Assembly: GCA_019637915.1 (NCBI GenBank) | Contig: JAHBUV010000001.1 | Span: forward strand, 2,760,565-2,824,564 | Direction: 5' to 3' | Origin: Pseudobdellovibrionaceae bacterium | GTDB lineage: Bacteria; Bdellovibrionota; Bdellovibrionia; Bdellovibrionales; Bdellovibrionaceae | Length of the DNA: 64,000 bases | Shown: positions 51,273-59,709 of the stretch, one piece after another | Position numbering within the stretch: position 1 is the stretch's first letter | How the letters are laid out: the number at the start of each line of letters is the position of its first letter | The notes under the pieces: model-generated | Told to the model about the DNA's origin: nothing | Databases searched by the model: none | What the model saw: the letters and a program-made list of their open reading frames with translations, nothing else | Translations under genes and position numbers: made by a program

Positions 51273-52421
51273 TCAATTCAACTTGATACTGACGCTTTGA
51301 ACGGTCTTGCCTTCGATGTCCTTGATCTCGATGCCGACGCGTTTGCGTTTCCAATCGATGTCGAGCAGGCCGAAGTTTTCCTTGATGTACACCGGTGACA
51401 CGTAAGTGCTGTCGTTTTCCAGCTCCGCGTCGGCCTCGTTGATCGGTCCCGCCGTCACGTCATAAAGCGGGCCCCAGCCTTTGACGTCGGTCTTGGCGAT
51501 GCTCGCCAGACGACGGTCGCCGGAAAGCACCAGGACGTTTTTCGCCTTGGTCTTTTTCAGCAGCTGGAAGAACTTTTCGCGCTCGTGCGGGAAGAGGCCC
51601 CAGTTTTCCGCGTTGGGCTCGGTGGCCACCAGCTGGATGGGCGTGACGATCACGCGCAGCTGGGCGGGTTTCTGCAACTGATCCTCGAGCCACTCCCACT
51701 GATCGTTGCCGAGCAAGGTGGCCGACTTGTCGTCGTTGACGGCGAAACGGCGCGGTCCTTCCGAGGCCTTTTTCAGCGGGCTGCGGAAGCTGCGGGTGTC
51801 GAGCATGATGACCTGCATGGTCGGGCCGCTCACGCGCTTGCGGCGCTTGCCCGAGACCTGTCCGCCCATCAATTTGGCGTGGTAAAGACCGTCGCGGTTG
51901 AAGGGGATGCTGTCCTTGACGTAGACCCAGTGATTCAGGAAATCCCGGCGAGCCTGCGCTTTGGTGGCCGCATCGGCGCCGCCGTCCAAAGTGCCGAGGT
52001 CGCGGTCATTCCAGATCGCCATGAAGGGGATCTTCTCGCGGGCGTTGCGGTAGTCCGCCAGCGCATCGAGTTTTTTGTACTGGTCGCTGATGGAGTTGGT
52101 GTCCGTCGCATCCACCAGATCGCCCACGAACAGGAACAGGTCCGGCGAAGCGGCCAGCACCGTCTTCCACAAGGGCTGGGCCTCGTTCTGGTTCGCGCCG
52201 CCGGCGAAGGCGATTTTTTCCGGAGCCTGGGCGAAATCCACGCCGCGGGGATTGTAGGGCAGGGCCGTCGGGGCCCGTCCTTCAACCGCGGCGGCCTTCG
52301 TCCCGTTGGCGGCGCGGGCGGAGCCCTCCGCCGTCGCGCCGTGATGCCCGGCCGGTTGGTGCGAACAACCGGCGGCAAGAAGGCCCATTCCAAGAAGTCG
52401 GACAATGTTGCGAGCCTTCAT
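51273..52421 (-). CDS. PhoD-like metallophosphatase lipoprotein with altered active site
   Basis: A 382-residue lipoprotein (lipobox LLAAGC, Cys19) of the PhoD-like metallophosphatase fold. The scaffold motifs are in place but the residues are changed: FAGGANQ (72-78) where FGSCxxQ is usual, IWNDRDLG where WDDHDxG is usual, and GDRRLAS where GDRHxxE is usual. D101 in VGDLVDATD is kept. Loss of the Cys and both His suggests that it does not hydrolyse phosphate esters. It starts 1 bp after prpC and so probably belongs to the prp operon. Role unknown. Confidence 0.8.
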   Translation of the reverse strand: MKARNIVRLLGMGLLAAGCSHQPAGHHGATAEGSARAANGTKAAAVEGRAPTALPYNPRGVDFAQAPEKIAFAGGANQNEAQPLWKTVLAASPDLFLFVGDLVDATDTNSISDQYKKLDALADYRNAREKIPFMAIWNDRDLGTLDGGADAATKAQARRDFLNHWVYVKDSIPFNRDGLYHAKLMGGQVSGKRRKRVSGPTMQVIMLDTRSFRSPLKKASEGPRRFAVNDDKSATLLGNDQWEWLEDQLQKPAQLRVIVTPIQLVATEPNAENWGLFPHEREKFFQLLKKTKAKNVLVLSGDRRLASIAKTDVKGWGPLYDVTAGPINEADAELENDSTYVSPVYIKENFGLLDIDWKRKRVGIEIKDIEGKTVQSVSIKLN

Positions 52422-52422
52422 T

Positions 52423-53598
52423 TTAGCGGCGCTCGTTCAAGGGTTTTACGGCGCGCTGTTCGGCGCCGATGTACTCGGACAAGGGACGGATGATGCGGTT
52501 GTTCGCCCGTTGCTCCATGAAGTGGGCCGACCAGCCGGTCGTGCGCGCCATCACGAAGATCGGGGTGAAGAAGTCGATCTCGAAGCCCATCATGTAGTAA
52601 GCCGGGCCGGCCGGGAAATCGAGGTTCGGGTAGATGCGTTTTTTGTCGACCATGACTTTTTCCAGGGTCTCGTAGATCTGCATCCACTTGGTCTCGCCGG
52701 TCACTTCGGCCATCTTCAGGGCGTACTTCTTCATCGTCGGCACGCGGCTGTCGCCTTTGCGGTAAACGCGGTGGCCGAAGCCCATGACTTTTTTCTTTAG
52801 CGACAGGGCTTCCAGCATCCACGACTCCGCCTTGGCCGGGTCGGCGATCTCGATCATCATGTGCATGACCTGCTCGTTGGCGCCGCCGTGGAGCGGGCCC
52901 TTCAGAGCGCCGATGCCGGCGACGGTGGCGGAGTAGATGTCCGATTCCGTCGACGCCACCACGCGGGCCGTGAAGGTCGAGGCGTTGAAGCTGTGCTCGG
53001 CGTACAGGATCAGGGACACGTCGAAGGCCTTCACCACCTCCGGCTTCGGAACCGTGCCGAAGCACATGTGGAAGAAGTTCTCCGAGAGCGTCAGGTCCTT
53101 GCGCGGCGGGATGAAATCCAGGCCTTTTTTGAAGCGGTAATCCGCGGCGACCGCCGTCGGGATTTTCGCCAGCATGCGGATGGCTTTGTCGAGGTTGGTG
53201 GCCGGGGTGGCGTCCCAGACGCGCTCGTCCTCACAGCCCATGAAGCTCACGGCGGTGCGGATGGAATCCATCGGGTGGCACTTTTTCGGCAGGGCCTTGA
53301 TCACGCCCAGGCACTCTTTCGAGATGTCGCGGTACTGGCGCTCTTTCTCCTCGAAGTCCTTCAGCTGGGCGGCGGTCGGCAGATCGCCGTTGTACATGAG
53401 GTAGGCGACTTCCTCGAAGCGGCAGTTTTCGGCGAGATCCTGCACCGGGTAACCGCGGTAGATCAGGGAGTTGGTGTCGGGATTCACCTTGGAGACGGCC
53501 GAGGTGTCGATCACGGAACCCTCGAGGCCTTTTTTGGTGTTCACTTTGTCCGGTTCCGGAACGTAATCCGGGTTCACGTAATCTTTGGATTCGACCAT
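52423..53598 (-). CDS. prpC: 2-methylcitrate synthase (citrate synthase family)
   Basis: A 391-residue type II-like citrate synthase placed third in a prpD-prpB-prpC operon, which points to condensation of propionyl-CoA with oxaloacetate. Active-site motifs are GPLHGGANEQV, GFGHRVYRKGDSRVP and YPNLDFPAGPAYYMMGF with the catalytic Asp. RTTGWSAHFMEQ near the end binds CoA. It may also serve as a citrate synthase. It follows prpB by 14 bp. Cytoplasmic. Confidence 0.95.
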   Translation of the reverse strand: MVESKDYVNPDYVPEPDKVNTKKGLEGSVIDTSAVSKVNPDTNSLIYRGYPVQDLAENCRFEEVAYLMYNGDLPTAAQLKDFEEKERQYRDISKECLGVIKALPKKCHPMDSIRTAVSFMGCEDERVWDATPATNLDKAIRMLAKIPTAVAADYRFKKGLDFIPPRKDLTLSENFFHMCFGTVPKPEVVKAFDVSLILYAEHSFNASTFTARVVASTESDIYSATVAGIGALKGPLHGGANEQVMHMMIEIADPAKAESWMLEALSLKKKVMGFGHRVYRKGDSRVPTMKKYALKMAEVTGETKWMQIYETLEKVMVDKKRIYPNLDFPAGPAYYMMGFEIDFFTPIFVMARTTGWSAHFMEQRANNRIIRPLSEYIGAEQRAVKPLNERR

Positions 53599-53612
53599 GT
53601 TCTCTCTCCTTG

Positions 53613-54512
53613 TTACTTCAGTTTAAAATTGAAAATGTTCTGATCAAAACTGTTGTATTCCTCGTAGCGCGTGAGCTCGTAGAGCTCCTTGCGGTGCTGC
53701 ATGCGATCGAGGATGCCTTCCTGCGTGCCCTGGGCTTTGATCGCCTTCAGGCCCTCTTCCGTCGCTTTCATGGCGAGGCGGAAGGTCGTCACCGGGTAGA
53801 TCACCATGTTGTAACCCAGATCCTGCAGGGTCTCGGTGCTGAGGAGCTTCGACTTCCCGAACTCCGTCATGTTGGCGAGCAAAGGCACGCTGACGGCGGC
53901 GCGGAATTTCTCGAATTCCTTTTCGTCCTGCAGGGCCTCGGTGAAGATCATCTCGGCGCCGGCGTCGATGTAGGCCTTGGCGCGCTCGATGGTTTTATCG
54001 AGCCCTTCCATGGCGCGGGCGTCGGTGCGCGCGATGATCAGGAAATTCGAATCGAGGGCCTTGCCCCGGCAGGCGGCGGCGATCTTGCGCACCATCTGCT
54101 CCACGGGCACGACGGCTTTGCCGTCGAGGTGGCCGCAGCGCTTCGGGTTCTCCTGGTCCTCCAGGTGGCAGCCGCTCAGGCCCATCTCGATGAGCTCCTG
54201 CACGGTGCGCGTGACGTTCATCGGCTCGCCGAAACCGGTGTCGGCGTCGATGATGGCGGGCAATTTCGTGGTGCGGGCGATCTGCCGGCCCCGCTGCGCG
54301 ACTTCCGTCAGCGTCGTGAGGCCGATGTCGGGATAGCCCAGGTCGTTCGACAGGACCGAGCCCGAGATGTAGACGCCGTCGAAGCCCTGGCGCTCGATCG
54401 CCATGCTGACGATCGGCGACCAGGAGCCGGGAAACTGCAGGAGCCTCCCGGATTTCAGGGCCTGGCGGAACATCTGGCGTTTGGTCGCGGGGGATTCAGC
54501 CGGGAACAACAT
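53613..54512 (-). CDS. prpB: 2-methylisocitrate lyase
   Basis: A 299-residue TIM-barrel lyase that splits 2-methylisocitrate into pyruvate and succinate. Catalytic C126 lies in the signature PKRCGHLDGK (KRCGH). PGSWSPIVSMAIERQGFDGVYISG and IIDADTGFGEP carry the substrate and metal sites. Second gene of the methylcitrate operon; it starts 1 bp after the prpD stop codon, so translation is probably coupled. Cytoplasmic. Confidence 0.97.
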   Translation of the reverse strand: MLFPAESPATKRQMFRQALKSGRLLQFPGSWSPIVSMAIERQGFDGVYISGSVLSNDLGYPDIGLTTLTEVAQRGRQIARTTKLPAIIDADTGFGEPMNVTRTVQELIEMGLSGCHLEDQENPKRCGHLDGKAVVPVEQMVRKIAAACRGKALDSNFLIIARTDARAMEGLDKTIERAKAYIDAGAEMIFTEALQDEKEFEKFRAAVSVPLLANMTEFGKSKLLSTETLQDLGYNMVIYPVTTFRLAMKATEEGLKAIKAQGTQEGILDRMQHRKELYELTRYEEYNSFDQNIFNFKLK

Positions 54513-54513
54513 C

Positions 54514-56022
54514 TTAGAAAATGCCTTTCTCGTCGCGCTTGTTGTTGGTCAGCTTGTCGATCGGGATCTGCACGTTGAGCAGCTTCACTTCGTTGGCGGT
54601 CAATTCCGGCAGGCGTTCGCAAAGCGAGATGAAGCGGTTGCGCTCGTCCTTGGTGATGATGCCTTCGGTGAGGGTGTCGAACTTGCGGATGTAGTCGGCG
54701 CGCTGGAAGGGCTTGGCGCCGGCCGGGTGGGCGTTGGCCACACCGAGCTCGTCGACGATCTTGCTGCCGTCGTTCATGAGGATCTCCACGCGGCCGCCGA
54801 ACTGTTTTTTGTCCGGGTCCATGGCGTGATAGGCCTCGGTCCATTTCGGATCCTCGAGGGTGCGGATCTTGTGCCACAGGCGGACCGTGTCGGCGCGCTG
54901 GGCGCGTTCCGGCGAGTAGGAGTTCACGTGGTGCCAGGTGCCGTCCTGCAGGGCCACGGCGAAGATGTACATGATCGAGTGATCCAGGGTCTCGCGGGAG
55001 GCCTTCGGGTCCATCTTCTGCGGATCGCCGGCGCCGGTGCCGATGACGTAGTGGGTGTGGTGCGAGGTGTGGATGACGATCTCTTTCACGTCGTCGAAAT
55101 TCTTGATCTGCTTGCCCATGCGGAAAGCCAGATCGATGAGGGCCTGCGACTGGTACTCGGCGGAGTGCTCTTTCGTGTAGGTCTCGAGGATGGCGCGTTT
55201 TTCCTCGCCGTGCTCCGGCAGCGGCACTTCGTAGCGGCCGTTTTTCCCGGAGAGCATGTAAGCGATGACGGAGTCCTCGCCTTCGTAGATCGGGCTCGGG
55301 GCGCCTTCACCGCGCATGATGCGGTCGACGGCCTCGACGGCGAGTTTGCTCGAGTGGGCGGGCGCGAAGGCCTTCCAGGAGGAGATCTCGCCTTTGCGCG
55401 ACTGGCGGGTGGTGAAGCTCACGTGCACGGCCTGCTGGATGGACTGGAAGATCGTTTCGACGGGCAGATCCAGCAGGGCGCCGATGCCGCCGGCGGAGGC
55501 CGGGCACAGGTGGGCGATGTGGTCTTTCTTGAACTCGTGCAGGCAGATGGCTTTGACGAGGTTCACGTGCAGCTCGTAGCCGGCGACGATGCCGCGCAGG
55601 AGCTCCTGACCGTTTTTGTTTTTCTGCTGGGCGACCGCCAGGATCGGCGGGATGTTGTCGCCGGGGTGGGAGTAGTCGGCGGCGAGGAAGGTGTCATGGT
55701 AGTCGAGTTCGCGGACGGCGGTGCCGTTGGCCCAGGAGGCCCATTCACAGGAGAACGTCTGGTCGTTCGGCATGCCGAAGACGGTGGCGCCGCCGGCGCG
55801 CGGATGGGCGAGGGCCATGGCGCGGGCCGAGGCGACGGGGCGGCGGTTGGCGGCGGCGATGGCCACCGAGGCGTTGTCGATGATCCGGTTGATCACCATG
55901 TCGATGACGTCGGCTTTGATCGGGGTTTTGTCGACGCAGATCTCGGCCATTTTCCAGGCGAGCTGGTCTTTGCGGTCGAGTTTTTCTTTGGACGGATAAA
56001 CGCGGACGGGGTGCTTTCTCAT
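54514..56022 (-). CDS. prpD: 2-methylcitrate dehydratase
   Basis: A 502-residue enzyme of the MmgE/PrpD family that dehydrates 2-methylcitrate to 2-methyl-cis-aconitate. Key segments are NGTAVRELDYHDTFLAADYSHPGDNI, HEFKKDHIAHLCPASAGGIGA, SSWKAFAPAHSSKLAVEA and ETLDHSIMYIFAVALQDG. It is the first gene of a leftward operon with prpB, prpC and a PhoD-like gene. GAGGAG precedes the ATG. No PrpR regulator is next to it. The cycle lets the cell use or detoxify propionyl-CoA from odd-chain fatty acids or from Val, Ile and Met. Confidence 0.96.
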   Translation of the reverse strand: MRKHPVRVYPSKEKLDRKDQLAWKMAEICVDKTPIKADVIDMVINRIIDNASVAIAAANRRPVASARAMALAHPRAGGATVFGMPNDQTFSCEWASWANGTAVRELDYHDTFLAADYSHPGDNIPPILAVAQQKNKNGQELLRGIVAGYELHVNLVKAICLHEFKKDHIAHLCPASAGGIGALLDLPVETIFQSIQQAVHVSFTTRQSRKGEISSWKAFAPAHSSKLAVEAVDRIMRGEGAPSPIYEGEDSVIAYMLSGKNGRYEVPLPEHGEEKRAILETYTKEHSAEYQSQALIDLAFRMGKQIKNFDDVKEIVIHTSHHTHYVIGTGAGDPQKMDPKASRETLDHSIMYIFAVALQDGTWHHVNSYSPERAQRADTVRLWHKIRTLEDPKWTEAYHAMDPDKKQFGGRVEILMNDGSKIVDELGVANAHPAGAKPFQRADYIRKFDTLTEGIITKDERNRFISLCERLPELTANEVKLLNVQIPIDKLTNNKRDEKGIF

Positions 56023-56213
56023 GGATTCTCCTCAGGGTGTCATGAACCTCGCCACGCTCGCACGGGCCCTCGCTCCCGTCAAGAAAGCGGGGCGCGGGGA
56101 GAGGACGGAAAAAGCAACCGCAACACTGCGTCAGATGCGGCTTTCCGGGAAAAGCGGAGTGGTGCCTCGCGTTGCATGCGGGCTCTCTCTTCTCAGGGGA
56201 TTTTCAATCCGCT

Positions 56214-56801
56214 TCAGAACTCGATTTTGCGCGGGAAGTGGCAGGTGTAGCCGCCGGGATTTTTCTGCAGGTAATCCTGATGATAGCCTTCGGCTTTCCA
56301 CCATTCGGTGAAGGGCAAGATTCGGGTCACGACGGGTTTTTTCCAGGCGCCGGATTTGTTGACGCGCTCGATGACTTTCTCGGCGACGCGCTTTTGCTCG
56401 TCATTCAGGGTGAAAATGGCCGAGCGGTATTGCGTGCCCACGTCGTTGCCCTGGCGGTTCTCCGTGGTGGGGTCGTGGATCTTGAAAAAATACAGCAGGA
56501 TTTTCTCGTAGCTGGTTTTTTGCGGGTTGAATTCGATGCGCACGGATTCCGCGTGCCCGGTGGCGCCGGTTTTCACCAGCTCGTAGGTGGCGTTCTTGAT
56601 GGTGCCGCCGGTGTAGCCCACCTCGACATCCACGACGCCGGGTTGCTGCCGCAGCAGTTCCTCCATGCCCCAAAAGCATCCGCCGGCCAGCACGGCCACT
56701 TCATGACGACTCACGGGAACCTCCTTCTTGGCCGCCCGGGGCGCCGCCCCCGCCGTCCAGGCCATCAACAAAATCAGAACGCTTCCCCCGAACCACTTCA
56801 T
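56214..56801 (-). CDS. msrA: Exported peptide methionine sulfoxide reductase A
   Basis: A 195-residue reductase for methionine-S-sulfoxide. Catalytic C42 is in [38 protein letters not shown] and [22 protein letters not shown] follow. A hydrophobic stretch at residues 5-19 ending AGAA looks like a signal peptide, so it probably repairs envelope proteins. The ATG at 56801 is preceded by a partial copy of the AGGGTGCCAG repeat rather than a good Shine-Dalgarno site; a longer frame upstream runs through the palindrome and is not supported. No MsrB is in the window. Confidence 0.92.
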   Translation of the reverse strand: MKWFGGSVLILLMAWTAGAAPRAAKKEVPVSRHEVAVLAGGCFWGMEELLRQQPGVVDVEVGYTGGTIKNATYELVKTGATGHAESVRIEFNPQKTSYEKILLYFFKIHDPTTENRQGNDVGTQYRSAIFTLNDEQKRVAEKVIERVNKSGAWKKPVVTRILPFTEWWKAEGYHQDYLQKNPGGYTCHFPRKIEF

Positions 56802-56841
56802 CCCCGTAGGGTGCCAGGCTCCCCTCCCCGACGCAAGCCCA

Positions 56842-56908
56842 CCCAAAAGGTGCCAGCTCCTGTTTGGGGATGCAGCGCATCCCCAAACAGGAGCTGGCAC
56901 CTTTTGGG
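56842..56908. repeat. 32-bp-arm palindrome between tamA and msrA
   Basis: Two perfect 32-bp arms (56842-56873 and 56877-56908) with a 3-nt loop. The outer part reads AAAAGGTGCCAGCTCCTG toward the centre on both strands, nearly the same as the repeat around the GNAT gene. It lies between two genes of the same direction, in the leader of msrA. Confidence 0.92.
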
Positions 56909-56913
56909 AACGC

Positions 56914-56947
56914 GCGGTGTCCACCAAGAGGAGCTGGCACCCTTTAG
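56914..56947. repeat. Single diverged arm of the same repeat at the tamA stop codon
   Basis: On the minus strand CTAAAGGGTGCCAGCTCCTC begins at 56947, with the TAA being the stop codon of the tamA-like gene. Another short fragment (AGGGTGCCAGGCTCC) is at 56808-56822. Confidence 0.75.
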
Positions 56948-59709
56948 AAGGTGCCGATGGAGAGGTGGAAGCGCCAGGGGGCTTCGTTGGGGCGGGGCTT
57001 GAGTTTCCAGCCGAATTCGACGTTCAGGGGGCCGACGGGGGTGTTGTAGTGGAAGCCGAAACCGGTGGAGTCGCGGTAGTCGTCGGGCAGGTTCAGGCCG
57101 ACGATGCGCACGGTGCCGCCGTCGTAGAAGACCGAGCCGCCGATCTCGCCCCAGATGGGAAAGCGCACTTCGGACTTCAAGAGGCCCATGGTGGCGCTGG
57201 TGAGGAGCTTGTACGTGTCCGTGCCGCCGAGGTCGTTGTTGTTCGGGAAGACTTCATCGGTCCCGGCCTCGTAGCCGCGCAGCGTGGAGCGACCGCCCAG
57301 GACGAAACCGACCTTGTCGTACGGCACGCCGCCGTCAATGCCGTGACCGACGCTTTGCAAATAACCGCCGCGTAGGGAGTTCGCCCACACCCAGCCCGGA
57401 TTCCAGAACGTCCAGTAGTGGGTGGCCGAGGCCGTGCTCCGCCAGTACTCGTCGCTTTTCACGCTGCCGATCTTCGGCGAGGAAAACTCCACCGAGAGCT
57501 TGCTGAGGGAGCCCTTGCTCGGGTTGAAGGGGTTGTCGCGGTAATCGACGTCCAGGCGCAGGATCGTGGAGGCGATGTCGAGCTTGCTCTCGCGGTTGCT
57601 GTTCAAATAAGTGTTGTTGTAAGTCCCGAGGCTCCAGACGTCCCAGATGCCGGTGACGTGCGAGGTGAAGTCGCGCTCGATGGAGTAAGTCGTCTGGTTC
57701 GACTCCTCGACCTTCTGCTCGGTGTAATCGACGATGGTCTTCGAGCGGCTGACGTTGGCGCGGAAGCGGTTGCGCGTGTTGAACAGGTAAGGCTCGAGGT
57801 AACCGAGCACGACCTTGTTGTCGAGGTACTTGAGCTTCGTGTTGTAGTTGGCCTCGACCCGCGCCGACACCCCGCGACCGGTGCCGAACAGATTGCGGTA
57901 ACCGATGCCGGTGTAACCGCGGATGGTCAGCTCGTTCTCGTTGGTGGCGCCCACGCCGATGGTGAAGAGCCCCGGGTTGCGCTCGGTGACGCGCACGATG
58001 ACGGTGCGGTTGGCGACGGCGGTTTTCTCTTCGAGGGTCTTCACCTCGACGCTGCCGAAGTAACCCGTGCGCTGCAGGCGCGACACCGTCTCCTCGATCT
58101 TCGACGGCGTCAGCAGCTCGCCGACCTCGAAGTCGAGTTCGTTCATGATGACGTAATCCTTGGTGAAGGTGTTGCCGTCCAGGAGGATGGAGGCGACGCG
58201 CACCTGCGGTCCTTCCTGGATGCGGTAGAGCAGCTCGGCCCGGGTGTTGTCCTCGTTGTAAGTGACCAGATCGCCGCTCTCGTTCAGGATCTGCATCTCG
58301 ATGAAGCCGTGCTCCTGGTAGAAATTCTTCAGCGCCGCCTTGGATTTCTCGATCTCGTTCAGGCGCAGGGCCTCGCCGGCGCGCAGGTCCAGCAGGCCCT
58401 GCAACTCGGCGGACGGGAAACTGAAATTGCCTTCGAAGGAAATACCGTCCACCAGGGTGAGCGGCCCCTCATCCATGTTCACGTGCAGGGTGATCTTGCT
58501 GCGGTCGCGGTTGTACTGGGTGCGCGTCGAGATGATCTTGGCGACCAGGTAACCCTCGTTCTGCAGCTCGAGGACCAGGTTCTTGAAGCCCGTCTCCAGA
58601 TCGTCCTTGTTGTAAAAACCCTGGTCGACGATCTTCGAGCTGTGTTCCTGGATGAACTCCGCGTAGAACTCCGGCGGCCGCGAGATGCGGCCGCGCACGT
58701 CGATCTTCTCGAGGCGGATCTGCGGCCCCTCGTCGATGATCAGCAGCAATTTGCGCGAGAAGGGGGTCGAACCCTCGTTCTCCTCGACGCGGGTCTCGAC
58801 GCGGGCGTAACCGCGCTGCAGGTAGGCCTGACGGATTTTTTCCGCGAGCTCGTTGCCGACGCTGGGGTTGACGGTGAAGAAGTTCTTGAGGTCGATGATC
58901 TTCTCCTCGAGAAAACGGCTGGACAGGGCCTTGTTGCCGCGGAAGTCGACGGAGTAGGACTCCGGCTTGTCGACGCGGAACGTGACGACGGCGGAGGTCT
59001 CATCGGCGGAGAATTGCGTTTCCGGCCCCGTCAGTTCGGCGCGCAGGTAGCCCTTCGTGCGCAGCTCCGTTTTCAGGATGTTCTGGGCGTTCTGCAGGCG
59101 GTCTTCCGTGTAGGGGGCGCCACGCAGCTTTTCCAGCAAGCGCTTGAGGCGCTCGTTCAGGGCGCCGTTGGCGGACTCGACCCTCCAGTCGCGGACCACC
59201 GTCACCGCCCCTTCGTTGACTTTGACGTTCAGCTGCACGAGACCCGGGGTCTCCTCCGGCGTTTCGATGTCGATGATGGGATTGAGCGCGCCGCGGTCCT
59301 TGTAGGCGTTGCGCAGGCGGGTGGCGGCCTCGATCAGAGCGTCGACCTGGTAGGTGTCGCCCTTGGCCAGGCCGAAAGCGCCGCGGGCCGCCGACTCGCT
59401 CAGGATGTCCAGGCCCGTGAAGCGCACGCCGGCGATGCGGCGGGCGAGGCGGACTTCGAGTTTCCACGGGCCGCCGGCGTCCTCTTCGACCACCAGGGCT
59501 TTTTCCACGCCCGGCATGCGCTGCAACGACCGCAGCAATTCGTCCACGGCCTCGAGGCTCAGGCTTTTCCCCGCCAGATTCGGGTCGGTTTTCAAAAGCT
59601 CCTCGCGCTGGGGCGCGGGCAGGGCCGACAGGTCCACGGCACGGGGCGCCGCCTGGGCCAGCGCCCCGCCGATCAGCCATGCCAGCAGAAACAGCCCCGT
59701 CCGCCTCAT
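56944..59709 (-). CDS. tamA: Omp85-family protein, TamA-like, with an extended POTRA array
   Basis: A 921-residue outer-membrane protein with a signal peptide (residues 1-21, ending AQAAP). About 540 residues of repeated POTRA-type units follow, for example [34 protein letters not shown] and [18 protein letters not shown]. The last 360 residues are the barrel, with the lid-lock motif in [12 protein letters not shown] and a final aromatic end (FHLSIGTF). E. coli TamA has about 577 residues and three POTRA units, so this has about twice as many. The start overlaps the stop of the tamB-like gene (ATGA), which supports TamA rather than BamA. Confidence 0.93.
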   Translation of the reverse strand: MRRTGLFLLAWLIGGALAQAAPRAVDLSALPAPQREELLKTDPNLAGKSLSLEAVDELLRSLQRMPGVEKALVVEEDAGGPWKLEVRLARRIAGVRFTGLDILSESAARGAFGLAKGDTYQVDALIEAATRLRNAYKDRGALNPIIDIETPEETPGLVQLNVKVNEGAVTVVRDWRVESANGALNERLKRLLEKLRGAPYTEDRLQNAQNILKTELRTKGYLRAELTGPETQFSADETSAVVTFRVDKPESYSVDFRGNKALSSRFLEEKIIDLKNFFTVNPSVGNELAEKIRQAYLQRGYARVETRVEENEGSTPFSRKLLLIIDEGPQIRLEKIDVRGRISRPPEFYAEFIQEHSSKIVDQGFYNKDDLETGFKNLVLELQNEGYLVAKIISTRTQYNRDRSKITLHVNMDEGPLTLVDGISFEGNFSFPSAELQGLLDLRAGEALRLNEIEKSKAALKNFYQEHGFIEMQILNESGDLVTYNEDNTRAELLYRIQEGPQVRVASILLDGNTFTKDYVIMNELDFEVGELLTPSKIEETVSRLQRTGYFGSVEVKTLEEKTAVANRTVIVRVTERNPGLFTIGVGATNENELTIRGYTGIGYRNLFGTGRGVSARVEANYNTKLKYLDNKVVLGYLEPYLFNTRNRFRANVSRSKTIVDYTEQKVEESNQTTYSIERDFTSHVTGIWDVWSLGTYNNTYLNSNRESKLDIASTILRLDVDYRDNPFNPSKGSLSKLSVEFSSPKIGSVKSDEYWRSTASATHYWTFWNPGWVWANSLRGGYLQSVGHGIDGGVPYDKVGFVLGGRSTLRGYEAGTDEVFPNNNDLGGTDTYKLLTSATMGLLKSEVRFPIWGEIGGSVFYDGGTVRIVGLNLPDDYRDSTGFGFHYNTPVGPLNVEFGWKLKPRPNEAPWRFHLSIGTF

